This document shows positions 33,488 through 43,135 of a stretch of DNA of 64,000 nt, piece by piece. The stretch covers positions 186,001 to 250,000 of the forward strand of contig JAJCXN010000051.1 of the NCBI GenBank assembly GCA_029263415.1, written 5' to 3'. The notes beneath the pieces are model-generated. The model saw nothing but the letters and a program-made list of their open reading frames with translations. It searched no databases and had not been told where the DNA came from. The position numbers were made by a program, and so were the translations under genes. The stretch's first letter is position 1. Each line of letters opens with the position of its first letter. The DNA comes from Acidobacteriota bacterium (lineage in GTDB: Bacteria; Acidobacteriota; Thermoanaerobaculia; Multivoradales; Multivoraceae).

Positions 33488-34960
33488 CTACCTGGGTGCT
33501 GCACGGCATCCCTCGCCCCACGCCAGCAGGTCGCCGGTCTCGAAGCCATCGCCGAAGACTCCGTCGCCATCGAGAAAGCGCATGACCGCCGCCGTGGGGT
33601 CTTCAATGTCATCCGTATCGCGAAGGTACAAGGAGGTTACAAAGGCACTGCTGTGCCAGGTGGGATCACGGTAGGCCAATTGGTTCTCGTACGCTGGATC
33701 AAAGATCAGATCCACAACGCCACCAGTGCCGAAAGAAGCGTCTCGCCCTCCGCCTTGGTTGATTCGCAGAAGCTTGCCCCGCTGCTGAAGGCTCGCGCTG
33801 GAGTCGGGGTCCGGCAGGATTTCTACAAGAACGATCACCGGGTTGGAATTGCCGGGCGCGACTCCGGCTCCTTGGGGTTGGAGGCGCCATCCTGGGTTGG
33901 TGGCGTTGTGGTGGGTGACTCCAAAGCAGTTATCGACAGTCAGATCCGGGGCAAGCCGGCGCACAAACATCTTGCGAATATCGTCACCCCGGCTGGTATC
34001 CAAAAGCCCGGTGTAGCCGACCAGGAGGAAGCCGCCGTCAGGCTGTTCGAGGATTTGGGTTAGGTACCCCGGCAGCTCGCCACCAAGCTGAATAACTCCG
34101 TCGGGTGAGATGGAGGTGTCGGGATCACCGTTGGCCAAGAGAACCCGAGCGGTTGGCAACCGGTCAACACCGGCCTCTCCCTCGCCCCCGGACGCCACGA
34201 TTCGGCCATCGTCCAGCAGGATCAGGTCCGTGTACGTGGAGTCAACCACGCTATCCAAGTAGAGTTCCCCACCCGCTCCGAAGGACGCATCCAGGGCACC
34301 CGAAGCGGTGAACTTGGCCATGATGAAGTCCCGATCCGAGAACGCAAATCCAACAACGAACAACGATCCGTCCGCGGCTGCCTTCAACGCCCAGGGAAAC
34401 ACGTACCGATCGCCACCGCCACCGTCCACCAGGCTCGTGAACGGAGCGACCGCATAGCCGGAGTCTCCGAAGCCGGGATCGATGTCGCCTGCCGCGTCCA
34501 ACTTCGCAACCACGATGTCCGCCGTTAGAGCGAACGACTTGGCGTCGAATCGCTCGCCGAGCGCCGTCACGATGATGCTGTTGTCAGGAAGGATGTCGAG
34601 GTCGAACAGGCTTCCACCTCCGCCAAACCCTTTCGGATCCGCATAGTCTGGAAACGAAACGATGCGAGTCCCGCCGCTGCCAAAGGTGGGATCGAGGGCG
34701 CCCGAGGCGTCGACGCGAATCACCTCGACACCAAAGTCGATCGCACCGACAGCTACTTGTGAGGCAATGACCCATTTGCCATCGCTCTGCGGTCCTGCAA
34801 TCGGTCCAGTTCCAGTGAATGGTCCTCCGAGGAGAACACCGTCTGAATCGAAGGACGGATCGAGGGCGCCGTCCTGAGCGCGGTTGGGTTGGCTCAGACC
34901 AATCAAGCACACAGCAGCAAGTGCGCACCAGATGCGCGTCGACAATGAAGACGTAGGCAT
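33488..34960 (-). CDS. Secreted delta-60 repeat protein with C-terminal DGFE motif
   Basis: This 490-residue exported protein has a signal peptide (about 10-28) followed by delta-60 repeats (for example GALDPSFDSDGVLLGG, VDASGALDPTFGSGGTRIV, AAGDIDPGFGDSGYAV and ASGALDASFGAGGELYLD). The repeats predict a large beta-propeller. Enzymatic activity is not indicated. Near the end the sequence reads DGVFGDGFETGDLLAWGEG, the motif shared with other exported proteins here, with about ten further residues after it. The start at 34960 has GGAGA seven bases upstream; an upstream extension to 35029 adds an Arg-rich tail. A 20-bp-spaced direct repeat lies in its upstream region. Confidence 0.85.
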   Translation of the reverse strand: MPTSSLSTRIWCALAAVCLIGLSQPNRAQDGALDPSFDSDGVLLGGPFTGTGPIAGPQSDGKWVIASQVAVGAIDFGVEVIRVDASGALDPTFGSGGTRIVSFPDYADPKGFGGGGSLFDLDILPDNSIIVTALGERFDAKSFALTADIVVAKLDAAGDIDPGFGDSGYAVAPFTSLVDGGGGDRYVFPWALKAAADGSLFVVGFAFSDRDFIMAKFTASGALDASFGAGGELYLDSVVDSTYTDLILLDDGRIVASGGEGEAGVDRLPTARVLLANGDPDTSISPDGVIQLGGELPGYLTQILEQPDGGFLLVGYTGLLDTSRGDDIRKMFVRRLAPDLTVDNCFGVTHHNATNPGWRLQPQGAGVAPGNSNPVIVLVEILPDPDSSASLQQRGKLLRINQGGGRDASFGTGGVVDLIFDPAYENQLAYRDPTWHSSAFVTSLYLRDTDDIEDPTAAVMRFLDGDGVFGDGFETGDLLAWGEGCRAAPR

Positions 34961-35113
34961 GGATCTCTCCTGGATCTCTGGCAGGCGATGGGATCGCCCG
35001 CATCGAGAACGGGTTCGTTCAGTGGTCACGCCGATCAGCGTTCGGAGTTCCTGGTGTCCTCGTCTTAGACGGACAGACGCGGCAGATTTTGGGATCTGCC
35101 TCTCTCTTTTCTT

Positions 35114-35147
35114 GCGGAGCGTTCCGATTTCTCGCGGAGCGTTCCGA
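35114..35147. repeat. Two 14-bp direct repeats spaced 20 bp apart
   Basis: GCGGAGCGTTCCGA occurs at 35114-35127 and again at 35134-35147, start to start 20 bp, about two DNA turns. It lies in the 244-bp gap upstream of the delta-60 gene and downstream of the VWFA gene, so it could be an operator. Confidence 0.7.
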
Positions 35148-35204
35148 CACTGCGACGCTACCGGCCGGGCGGGCGGTCTAACAGGCCCCCTCGGGGTGGG
35201 TCGT

Positions 35205-36350
35205 CTATTGCGAGCTGATCGCGTAGGTCGATCGGCAACGAACCGAGAGGTCGGCGTCCACCGCGCGCACCTTCACTTGGTAGACGCCAGGCTCAGACGC
35301 GCGCGGGTGGAACGACAGGCTGTACTGGGCGCGCAGGTCGTTCAAGACGTCGGTGAACACTCGCGACAATCCCTTCAGCTTTTGAATGCCGTGTGATTGA
35401 CCGCCTGTCTCCCGCGCCAGTCGCTGCAGGTCTTTGCGTGCCTCAAGGTCTTCTTTGGTCTTTCCAGAGGCCAACGTGTAAAGAATCGTGTTGCTCGACC
35501 GCACCGTACGGATGGCGTGGTCGAGTGACGCCATGCTGCCCTCGTCGCGTCCGTCAGAGAAAACCAGGATGACCTTGCGACCGCGCTTTGAGCTGAGATC
35601 TGTTGCCAAGCGCGACACGGCATCGTACAAAGCGGTGCTGCCCCCTGTGCTCAGGCCGCGAATTGCGCTGCGCGACTTGCTGCGCGGAACGGACCAGTCG
35701 GCGACCATATCTACGGTGTGATCGAAGGAGTACACGGCGAGTTCATCGCCGGGTGCAAGGGAATCGACGAATTCGATCGCCGCCTCCTGAACCGCTGCGA
35801 GCTTCTGCTTCATGCTCTCGCTGGTATCAATGAGGATCGCGACGTGCAGCGAGGCGACGTCTTGGGAAAAGTTCTCGATCGGAACCGGCTGACCTCGGTC
35901 GAGAATCACAAAGTCGTCGCGCGCCAAGTCCTTCACGTACGCCCCTCGGGCATCCACCACGACTGGATACAGCTCGACCGCCACGACATTGACGAACTCG
36001 TCGACCCGCAGGTCCGCGGTTTGAATCTCTATGCGCTGAACGAGTGCTTGATCCGCGAACACTGCGGCGACAATCTTGGCCGACTGGAGTCCCGTTGGGG
36101 CGTTCCATTGCAGCGTCCAATCGGGCGCGGTCGCGGAGCCAGCGAGGCTGCCTGCGACGTAGACATCGACTCGGTCCAGGTTCTCTGGCCCACTCTCGAC
36201 ATCGAAGCTGAACGTGGTCGGGCCCAAGATCACGGCTCGGTCCTCCGGCGTCACCATCCGTACCTGCGCACAGACCTGAGAGCCCAGCCCCAGGAGGGCG
36301 AATCCAGCCGCTAAGGCCACAACAACTATCTTCATCGGCGATTGCATCAT
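35205..36350 (-). CDS. Exported VWFA-domain protein, Acidobacteriota type
   Basis: This 381-residue protein has an N-terminal signal or anchor (about 6-28), an Ig-like region, then a strand preceding the VWFA domain (VVAVELYPVVVDARGAYVKD). The MIDAS metal site is intact, with D-T-S-E-S in VAILIDTSESM, Thr in GGSTALYDAV and Asp in VILVFSDGRDEG. A C-terminal strand-rich domain follows (AQYSLSFHP). This is the VWFA-related form abundant in Acidobacteriota, usually a periplasmic binding or adhesion module. It is the last gene of the minus-strand series; its ATG shares one base with the stop of the 1057-residue gene. The partner it binds is unknown. Confidence 0.9.
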   Translation of the reverse strand: MMQSPMKIVVVALAAGFALLGLGSQVCAQVRMVTPEDRAVILGPTTFSFDVESGPENLDRVDVYVAGSLAGSATAPDWTLQWNAPTGLQSAKIVAAVFADQALVQRIEIQTADLRVDEFVNVVAVELYPVVVDARGAYVKDLARDDFVILDRGQPVPIENFSQDVASLHVAILIDTSESMKQKLAAVQEAAIEFVDSLAPGDELAVYSFDHTVDMVADWSVPRSKSRSAIRGLSTGGSTALYDAVSRLATDLSSKRGRKVILVFSDGRDEGSMASLDHAIRTVRSSNTILYTLASGKTKEDLEARKDLQRLARETGGQSHGIQKLKGLSRVFTDVLNDLRAQYSLSFHPRASEPGVYQVKVRAVDADLSVRCRSTYAISSQ

Positions 36351-39300
36351 TAGATTCCTTCGACGCGGTACATGCCTCGGGTAAAGAAGTCACGGAGAAG
36401 CGCGTCGAACTCGGTGTCAGTCCAGGTCGCGATCCATTTGAGGAAACTCTCCCAGTCGCGCATCGAGCTAAAGGTTATGTTGCTCGAGTCTTCGATTAAT
36501 CTGAGGCTCAAGTCTCCTCCAACGTCTCCCGGCAGTCCGCGGCGTCCCAGGTAGTCCAGGATCGCGAACTTCAAGTCGAGCAGCATACGCTCAGACAGAG
36601 CGTTTGGCAGTTGATGTTGGTCGAGCAATTCATATGGAGGCCATGTCCCCACCCAACGGCGGGATCGACCGTTGAGCCGGGGTGTCGAGGCACTCAGTGT
36701 GGCGAGCTGCTCGGAGGCATCTTCGCCCAGCCGGTCGATGGCGTTCCGGGCCGCTTGGGCGTCGAAATCGCTGTTGCCGAGTTCTGGCCTGCCGTCGCCT
36801 AGGACCAGGGCCAGCGCGAGCGAAAAACGTTCGCTTGGCGAGATCAGGTAGGGCCGCTCCGCTGCAGCTCGCTCCAGACGAGCCAGGGGCAACCTGTGGG
36901 AGACAAACAGCCGGACCGGCCCTCCCGGCCCCTCGTCGAATGCCGCTTGAGTGATTACATCACCGAGCTTCATCAACTCGTGCACGGCTGCCGACCGTTC
37001 GGGCGCTATCGCATGCCAGCGAGTGGTCGAGGTGTCCTGGAAGAATGCGCGGAAATGGATGAGCTTGTCGGAACCGAGCGACAGTCTGAACTGTGCCAGA
37101 GCCGTCGCCACGCGAGGCAGCGCACCGCGAACCAAGACCCCTGACTCCGCCGCATCCTCTCGGTCGACCTGAGCATTGTTCCAACCGTTGTCGCTGCCGA
37201 TCTCTTGGTCGGGCCTATTGAACAACAGATGCTTGCGAAGGAAGTTCGGATCGCCGGCGAGAACATTCGGATCGTCGCCAATCGCTCGCAGGTAGGCAGG
37301 GGCCAGCAGAAACGGGCGGAGTTCTTGTGCAAGCAGCTGCTTAGCCTCTTGTAGCTGGGCGTCAACTCCAGAGAGCCGCTTGACTCGATCGATCTTAGAC
37401 AGCTTGTTGAGTCGAGAGTCCAGGCCGGCCCGGTCGGTCGGCAAGACTCGCTCCCAGAAGCGCTCTGGATCTCGCTCCGGTAGGTCGACCCTGGGCTCTG
37501 GCAGGGCCGCGACTGCGCGTCGCACGGCTCCCAGGCCAGCCCTGGTCGCTTCGAGTGCGCCAGATCGAGCTGCGGACGTCGCTTCCGCGAATGCCTGGTC
37601 CAGCTTGACCAGGGTGTCTGCTGCCGCGACTCCTTGACCGGTGAGCACCTTCGCGGCCGCGGCGGCAAACTGCTGAGGCCTTGCGGAGACGTAACCAAGT
37701 CCCTGGTATGAAAAACTGGTGTCCTCGGCAAACGGGATCAGTGCGAAAATCAAGCGTGCTTCGAATGGATCACGAGCTTCGATCGTGAACGTTGGCTCGG
37801 GCAAAGCCTCAAGCGTTTCCCTGATCCAACGGAGCTGCGAGGAAGCTGCTGGTCGAGGTGCTCGCACTCCGAGGTGCAGCTTGCTCCAAGCCGCGAGTCG
37901 AGCTTCGAGTACCTCCGGAGCGACGCGCTGCGCCAGGCTCATGGCCCGAAGCCACTCGACCCCACCTTGAAAGTTGGCGAGCAGAAGCTCCTTGTCTCGG
38001 CTGTGGCTGGTCGAGTTGAGATGGGCGACCGCCAGCAGGTAGTCCCGCAGCGTTTCCGGATCCTGCAACTCGATAACGTCCAGAATGTCGAGCGCGGCAG
38101 GCATCGTGTCGGACGCACGAGCTAGGAGAATCACGTTTCCCGAGGTCAGCAGTTCGGTGTCTGTGCCGAATAGGTTGACGGTACGCAGAAGCCGGGGAAG
38201 TGCTGAGCGCTTGACTCCGAGAACGTCGTTCTCTTCGGTCAGCAGCCGGAGGATGAAGTCTGCTTGCGTCATGGACTCCTTGTCGGCACGCCTCACGGCG
38301 CGTGACAGACCCTGCAGGTCGGTGGGAGCATCTGCCCAACGCACGGCTGCGTACCAGAGTCCTGGACCTCCCGGCAACTGGATCGAGGTCGAGTTGTCGG
38401 CGAGCGGTAGCGAGCGCACGAACGTGCCGAATCCGAGATCTCCGCCTCGAGCGCTGTCAAAGTCGATCGCCGCCGAGTCGTCTAGGCGAAGGAACACGTC
38501 GCGAGCGAACCCTGACTTGCTCGCAGTCGCCGAATCGCCGGCCCCGATGTAAAAATCGGCTACCGCAGGTTCGAGATAGCTGAGCGAATGCAGCAGGTTG
38601 GCGCCGCGGGCCTTGCGATTGTCCAGCAGATCGCGCACGAACTGCTCGGTGTCGCCGATGTTGGACCGCAGCACTCCGGCCCATGCAGTCCTCGCCTCCC
38701 CACCTCCCGGGAACACCAGGTCGCCGCCTCGAAACTGAAGCGCCGGCGCATAGCGGTGGAACTGGATTGCCTTGCGGTAAACGCGGTCCCATCCAACACC
38801 AGCCATCGCCGCTCGACTTTCCGCAGACAAGTGCCGGGCGCCTTCCATCACGAGACTCAATCGCTGGTCTCTGATGATCTCTCCCATGACGTCGTCTGGC
38901 GCAGGCTTTCCGCTGAGCGCCCGCCACTCGCTTGCGGTGAGCGGCACCGTCGCGGTCGAGCGTGGAATCTCAAGACTCTGAGCCGAAGACGACAGGTTCG
39001 AACCGATTTGGTCAAGGTCCCAGCCAAGAGCCCTAGCCAGGCGCCGGGCTGCGGCCGCCTCTGGTCCCTCCTGCGGAATCAGTTCCAGATCGTTCTTTCG
39101 GTACTTGGCCTTGTAGCCGAGCGTCCGCGCGACATCGGCAAAACGACTTCTGCCTTGCTTGGTGGCAGACAAGTTGACCGTTGTCCCAAAGTCTTTGGCC
39201 AGCCTGGTGAGCAAACGCAGATAGCGGTCTGCTTCGGCCCTGGCCGGCACCCGCTTCCAGTCGTGGTCCGGTTCAATCGTGTCGAGCAGGGTTTGATTGA

Positions 39301-39523
39301 CCGCCACCAAAGCATGCTCCGGGGAGGATTCGACATCGCCAACTAGCCGGGCCCAGGTAGCGGGTCCGCCCAACAGACTGGTTTCGAGAAACGGTTCAGC
39401 TTGCGCTTGTAAGCAGGTCGAAAGAGCCCAGAGAGTCAACGCGACCAGGACCCTTCGGCGGCGGGTGGTTTCCTGACGAGGTATGTTCGTTGCTCCCAGG
39501 CTAGACGGCTCTACTGCGTTCAT
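36350..39523 (-). CDS. Large exported protein of unknown function (1057 residues)
   Basis: The N-terminus has an Arg-rich stretch and a hydrophobic segment (about 25-42, VLVALTLWALSTCLQAQA), a signal peptide. The rest is alpha-rich with no transmembrane helix and no family I recognise. Recognisable segments are FRGGDLVFPGGGEARTAW (about residue 270) and RFWERVLPTDRAGLDSRLN (mid-protein). It is encoded seven bases after the 76-residue gene and overlaps the VWFA gene start by one base, so it is co-transcribed with the envelope genes upstream. It could be a periplasmic structural or substrate protein of that system, which is inference only. No catalytic residues can be named. Confidence 0.75.
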   Translation of the reverse strand: MNAVEPSSLGATNIPRQETTRRRRVLVALTLWALSTCLQAQAEPFLETSLLGGPATWARLVGDVESSPEHALVAVNQTLLDTIEPDHDWKRVPARAEADRYLRLLTRLAKDFGTTVNLSATKQGRSRFADVARTLGYKAKYRKNDLELIPQEGPEAAAARRLARALGWDLDQIGSNLSSSAQSLEIPRSTATVPLTASEWRALSGKPAPDDVMGEIIRDQRLSLVMEGARHLSAESRAAMAGVGWDRVYRKAIQFHRYAPALQFRGGDLVFPGGGEARTAWAGVLRSNIGDTEQFVRDLLDNRKARGANLLHSLSYLEPAVADFYIGAGDSATASKSGFARDVFLRLDDSAAIDFDSARGGDLGFGTFVRSLPLADNSTSIQLPGGPGLWYAAVRWADAPTDLQGLSRAVRRADKESMTQADFILRLLTEENDVLGVKRSALPRLLRTVNLFGTDTELLTSGNVILLARASDTMPAALDILDVIELQDPETLRDYLLAVAHLNSTSHSRDKELLLANFQGGVEWLRAMSLAQRVAPEVLEARLAAWSKLHLGVRAPRPAASSQLRWIRETLEALPEPTFTIEARDPFEARLIFALIPFAEDTSFSYQGLGYVSARPQQFAAAAAKVLTGQGVAAADTLVKLDQAFAEATSAARSGALEATRAGLGAVRRAVAALPEPRVDLPERDPERFWERVLPTDRAGLDSRLNKLSKIDRVKRLSGVDAQLQEAKQLLAQELRPFLLAPAYLRAIGDDPNVLAGDPNFLRKHLLFNRPDQEIGSDNGWNNAQVDREDAAESGVLVRGALPRVATALAQFRLSLGSDKLIHFRAFFQDTSTTRWHAIAPERSAAVHELMKLGDVITQAAFDEGPGGPVRLFVSHRLPLARLERAAAERPYLISPSERFSLALALVLGDGRPELGNSDFDAQAARNAIDRLGEDASEQLATLSASTPRLNGRSRRWVGTWPPYELLDQHQLPNALSERMLLDLKFAILDYLGRRGLPGDVGGDLSLRLIEDSSNITFSSMRDWESFLKWIATWTDTEFDALLRDFFTRGMYRVEGI

Positions 39524-39530
39524 TCCCTGC

Positions 39531-39761
39531 TCACTCCTGATCGTCGCGATTGAATTGGATGGGTGCGCCTAAAGCGGTAGCCGTCGCGCGAAGCACAGCC
39601 AGCGCTTGTGGCGACGATTCCACGGCTGCAGGTAAGACGGACCCAGGGCGGGCCTTCCCTCTTCGAGCCGGCACTTTTTTGGATGTGGATGCCGGATGAT
39701 ATAGGTACCAGGCACCAGATGGTCTCAGATAGCAACACACCGCTTGCTCGTCAATCACCAT
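39531..39761 (-). CDS. Small protein of unknown function (76 residues)
   Basis: The frame runs from ATG at 39761 to a stop seven bases before the start of the 1057-residue gene. The C-terminal half AAVESSPQALAVLRATATAL, then GAPIQFNRDDQE, looks helical with a polar end. I see no known domain, and the N-terminal half is Cys/Lys/Arg-rich. The tight spacing to the downstream gene supports a real gene, but the ribosome-binding site is weak and it follows a 100-bp gap. Treat it as tentative. Confidence 0.4.
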   Translation of the reverse strand: MVIDEQAVCCYLRPSGAWYLYHPASTSKKVPARRGKARPGSVLPAAVESSPQALAVLRATATALGAPIQFNRDDQE

Positions 39762-39861
39762 TGAAGCGACCGAACTCGGTATCGCCCCGCGCTTCGCTGA
39801 GAGTTGTCGGCAGGGGATTCCAAGGGTCGCCAGGGTTTTTGCCGGGGTGCCTCGGCGCCGG

Positions 39862-41142
39862 CTAGTTTCCTTCCGCTCTCAAAGCGAGAGCCGGCTCGAT
39901 CCGCGACGCGAAGCGCGCCGGAGCGTACGTAAAGATCAGGCCCAGCAAGACCGACACGGCCACCGGCACCAACCAACTTGCAGGCACCGACTCGATGCGC
40001 AGGTCGACCGCTCGGCGCAACAGTGGGACCAGTCCTCGAGCGATTGCTGCGCCCACCAAGCCGCCACCAAGAGTGAGCAGAGCCGCCTCCGCGAGGAACT
40101 GGATCATCACGTCGCCACGGGTTGCTCCTAGGGTCTTGCGCAGACCAATCTCCGAGGTGCGCTCTCGGATGTTGGACACCATCAAGCTCATCAGTGTGGT
40201 GCCTCCGAGGGCCAGGCACAGGCCACTCACGATCGCGATCGTGCCGCCCAGGGCGACTTGCAGTCGCCGGATGCCGCTCACCAAAGTTGACGGTGTGACA
40301 AAGGAAACGCTGGGACTCTGCTCGAGCCCTTGAAGCAGGAGGTTCCTTGCGCTTGCGACCAGGTCCGCGGACGACCGTTGCGGCCCCTCGGTGTCTCTGG
40401 TGGACACTGAACTACGCAAGAATACCGCGTCAATCGCTCTGCGTTTCCGGCCACCCTGCGCGCTCGCAGTCGGCTCCCAATCGGGGCTCACTGTGTGCGG
40501 CACGAACACCAGCCGCTCGCCCAGCGCCACCGAAGGATCACCGAACTGACCCGCTAAGGCGCCGCCCTGCACTCGCACGATGCCCACCACGAGGAACGGC
40601 GTGTCGCCAAGCATCACCACATGGCCGACTCTCCACTGCCAACGCGTGGCTAGTCGTTCCGTTAGCACCGCGTGCCGGGCCGCTGCATGGAGATCGCCTT
40701 GATCGAGAAAGCGACCATCGACAATTTCCCAATCGCGCACGTAAGCCAAGAACTGGTCGGTCGCCACTACCTGCAAGGAGCTATCGGAGCCCAGCGTCCG
40801 AGCGCGGCTGCGAGCCACTGCGGCAACCACCACGCCCGGTATGTTAGCGCGCAGCAATCCAGCATGGGCCTGATCGAGGCTCTGCTTTGCCAGACTCACA
40901 CTGTGAGGCGCGCTCGGCCCCAAGGCTCCCTGGTTCGATGTCGACGCGTCCGCCACTACCGCCACGGTGTTAGCGCCCAGTTCTTGGATCAGCCGCTGGG
41001 ATGTGTTTTCCAACGAGAACAGGACGGTGGTCAGCAAGCTCGCTGTTGCAGCGCCCACTGCGACTGCCGCAATCGCCAGCAGCGAGCGCAACGGCTGTAC
41101 GCGCAGTCCATCAACGATGTCTCGCAGCAGGACCCCGCTCAC
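39862..41142 (-). CDS. MacB-like ABC transporter permease
   Basis: This 426-residue protein has one N-terminal transmembrane helix, a periplasmic MacB core-like domain (about 50-290), and three C-terminal helices of FtsX type. These include VALGGTIAIVSGLCLALGG, the cytoplasmic loop IRERTSEIGLRKTLGATRGD (coupling motif), and VPVAVSVLLGLIFTYAPAR. MacB-type proteins are mechanotransmission transporters that work with a periplasmic adaptor and TolC rather than moving substrates through the membrane. The start is GTG at 41142, overlapping the ATPase stop by four bases. The partners (ATPase, HlyD-like adaptor, TolC-like channel) are encoded immediately upstream, so a complete tripartite complex is predicted. 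Confidence 0.92.
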   Translation of the reverse strand: MSGVLLRDIVDGLRVQPLRSLLAIAAVAVGAATASLLTTVLFSLENTSQRLIQELGANTVAVVADASTSNQGALGPSAPHSVSLAKQSLDQAHAGLLRANIPGVVVAAVARSRARTLGSDSSLQVVATDQFLAYVRDWEIVDGRFLDQGDLHAAARHAVLTERLATRWQWRVGHVVMLGDTPFLVVGIVRVQGGALAGQFGDPSVALGERLVFVPHTVSPDWEPTASAQGGRKRRAIDAVFLRSSVSTRDTEGPQRSSADLVASARNLLLQGLEQSPSVSFVTPSTLVSGIRRLQVALGGTIAIVSGLCLALGGTTLMSLMVSNIRERTSEIGLRKTLGATRGDVMIQFLAEAALLTLGGGLVGAAIARGLVPLLRRAVDLRIESVPASWLVPVAVSVLLGLIFTYAPARFASRIEPALALRAEGN

Positions 41143-41876
41143 GCCGCGTCCTCACTCGCTTGGTCTCGCTTGGTGAAACCCGATTCCGACAGGGTCCCTT
41201 CCACGCAGGCGACGTGGCGGTTGCACCGAGCCAACAGAGACAGATCGTGCGTTGCTAGCACGATAGTTGTGCCGGCCTCGGCGTTTAGCTTGGAGAAGCA
41301 GTCCATCACCACCTGCGAACTTTCGCCGTCTAGGTTGCCGGTCGGCTCGTCTGCGAGCAGTACCTCGGGCGGCAGGACAACAGCTCGCGCGATCGCGGTG
41401 CGCTGCATCTCGCCCCCAGACAGCAGTCGTGCAGGCTTGTGCGCTACCGACGCCAACCCCAAGCTCTCGATCACCTCGTGCGCTTGAGCGCGCTCCTGCG
41501 TTCGACGACTCTTGCGGGAACCACGACTCTTCAGAGAACCGGAACCAAGATACCGGAAGCGGAACAGCACGTTCTCGAGCACCGTACGGTACCCCAGCAA
41601 CTTGAAGCCTTGAAACACGAAGCCAACCTGATGACCGCGCAGCCGAGCGCGCTCTGCACCCCGCAGATGCACGGTGGATTCACCGCCCAACAAGACCTCA
41701 CCTGTGTCGGGCCGATCCAGCAGGCCGCACAGATTGAGCAAGGTCGACTTGCCAGAGCCAGATGGCCCCGTTACCGCAACGAAATCGCCCTGCGCCACAG
41801 CCAATCTCGAACGCTTGAGAACACAGCTTCCTCCATACGCCTTGGAGACATCTCGCAGCTCAAGAGCGGTGGTCAC
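41139..41876 (-). CDS. ABC transporter ATP-binding protein, MacB/LolD-like
   Basis: This 245-residue cytoplasmic ATPase has Walker A G-P-S-G-S-G-K-S-T (37-45), signature LLSGGEMQRTAIARA, Walker B VLLADEPTGNLD and the His switch in VLATHDLSLLARC. These are the features of MacB/LolD/FtsE type ATPases. The ATPase is a separate protein rather than fused to the permease as in E. coli MacB. The GTG start at 41876 overlaps the adaptor stop by four bases, and the stop overlaps the permease start by four, which argues for equal expression of the complex. Confidence 0.95.
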   Translation of the reverse strand: MTTALELRDVSKAYGGSCVLKRSRLAVAQGDFVAVTGPSGSGKSTLLNLCGLLDRPDTGEVLLGGESTVHLRGAERARLRGHQVGFVFQGFKLLGYRTVLENVLFRFRYLGSGSLKSRGSRKSRRTQERAQAHEVIESLGLASVAHKPARLLSGGEMQRTAIARAVVLPPEVLLADEPTGNLDGESSQVVMDCFSKLNAEAGTTIVLATHDLSLLARCNRHVACVEGTLSESGFTKRDQASEDAA

Positions 41877-43135
41877 TGCAGAACAACCCGCTCACCTGCT
41901 TGCACCCCTTCGACAACCGCGAACTGTCGCTCGCCGCGCGCGCCAAGCACTAGGTCTCTCAGCTCTACACCGTTGCGTGTCACCACCGAGGCCAACGGTT
42001 GCCCATCGACAAAGCGCACCGCTCGTCTGGGAATCAAGAGAACACCGGTCTCATGGTGGGTGATGACCTGGTTCACCGCTGACATTCCGGGTCGCAGCAA
42101 TGGGTGTTGGTCGCTAATGGACAATGTCGCCCTGAAATAGCGCTGCCACGATGGTTTGTTCGGCAAGGTCTGCGCCAAACCGCTCACATGCTCCACCACC
42201 CCATCGATGGCGATGTCTTTGTATGCCGTTGGATGTACCAAGACCAGGTTGCCTTCGTGAACCGCGCTGACTTCTGATTCCGGAATCGTGATGTGGACTA
42301 CCAGATCAAAGAAGTCGAGTACCTGCATCAACGGTTGATTGGCATAGACGCTGTCCCCAACTCGCACGCTTCGGTAGGTCCCGTCTAAGTGAAGCTGACG
42401 ATAGGCAACCACCCCCGCGGTAGTGGCTCGGACTTCCACCCCAGCTAGGCGCCGCTCAGCCCGATCCAGGGTCATCCGCGCCGCGTCATACGACGCCTTT
42501 GCCCGCTCGATCGCGATCGGGTGCAGCGTCTCCTCGGTGACTGCTAGATCCGCTTCCAGGCCCTGAATCCTTCTGGCGGTCGCATCCACCTTAGCTTTTT
42601 GTTCTTTGACCTCCGCTTCAGACAAGAGCTGCTCGTTTGCCAGTTCTACGCTGTCGGCTAAGTAGGCCTGTTCGTTGCTCAAGGCGCGACGCTGTTCAGC
42701 GATCTGGCCACGGAGCTTGCGCAGCGCCATCGGGTGGTCTCCGTCGCGCAACTTCCTGAGCTCCGCTGATCGCAGAGTCAAATCGGTTCGCTGCCGGGTC
42801 AGGTCGGCTTCGATCTCGGCTCCATCGAAACGCACCAAGAGATCGCCAGGAGCCACTTGCGACCCTTCGGCCACCAACTCCACCACCGTCGCTTGGCCCT
42901 GGATTCTCGACGCTACGGAAATCACGTTACGTGAGTCGATACGCCCTTCGTAGGGCTGCCGAACGACCAGATCGCCACGTTCCACCGTAGCCAGTTGTTG
43001 GCCTTGATTGGCGCTGAACGCGGGGTCTCGCGCATCGAGCCCGACCACGAGTGCCGCGACTGCGGTCGCTGCTAGGAGCACCACCAGCACAAAGGCCACG
43101 CCTCCGAACCGCTGTTTGAACTCGCTAAACCCCAT
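41873..43135 (-). CDS. HlyD/MacA-type periplasmic adaptor subunit
   Basis: This 420-residue protein has one N-terminal transmembrane helix (about 11-32). The adaptor body has the split lipoyl halves (QLATVERGDLVVRQPYEG, then GDLLVRFDGAEIE and VRATTAGVVAYRQLHLDGTY), a long coiled-coil hairpin (about 115-215), and beta-barrel and membrane-proximal parts near the end (FAVVEGVQAGERVVLQ). It would link the MacB-like permease to the TolC-like channel. The ATG at 43135 overlaps the channel gene's end by 11 bases and its stop overlaps the ATPase start by four. Confidence 0.93.
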   Translation of the reverse strand: MGFSEFKQRFGGVAFVLVVLLAATAVAALVVGLDARDPAFSANQGQQLATVERGDLVVRQPYEGRIDSRNVISVASRIQGQATVVELVAEGSQVAPGDLLVRFDGAEIEADLTRQRTDLTLRSAELRKLRDGDHPMALRKLRGQIAEQRRALSNEQAYLADSVELANEQLLSEAEVKEQKAKVDATARRIQGLEADLAVTEETLHPIAIERAKASYDAARMTLDRAERRLAGVEVRATTAGVVAYRQLHLDGTYRSVRVGDSVYANQPLMQVLDFFDLVVHITIPESEVSAVHEGNLVLVHPTAYKDIAIDGVVEHVSGLAQTLPNKPSWQRYFRATLSISDQHPLLRPGMSAVNQVITHHETGVLLIPRRAVRFVDGQPLASVVTRNGVELRDLVLGARGERQFAVVEGVQAGERVVLQ

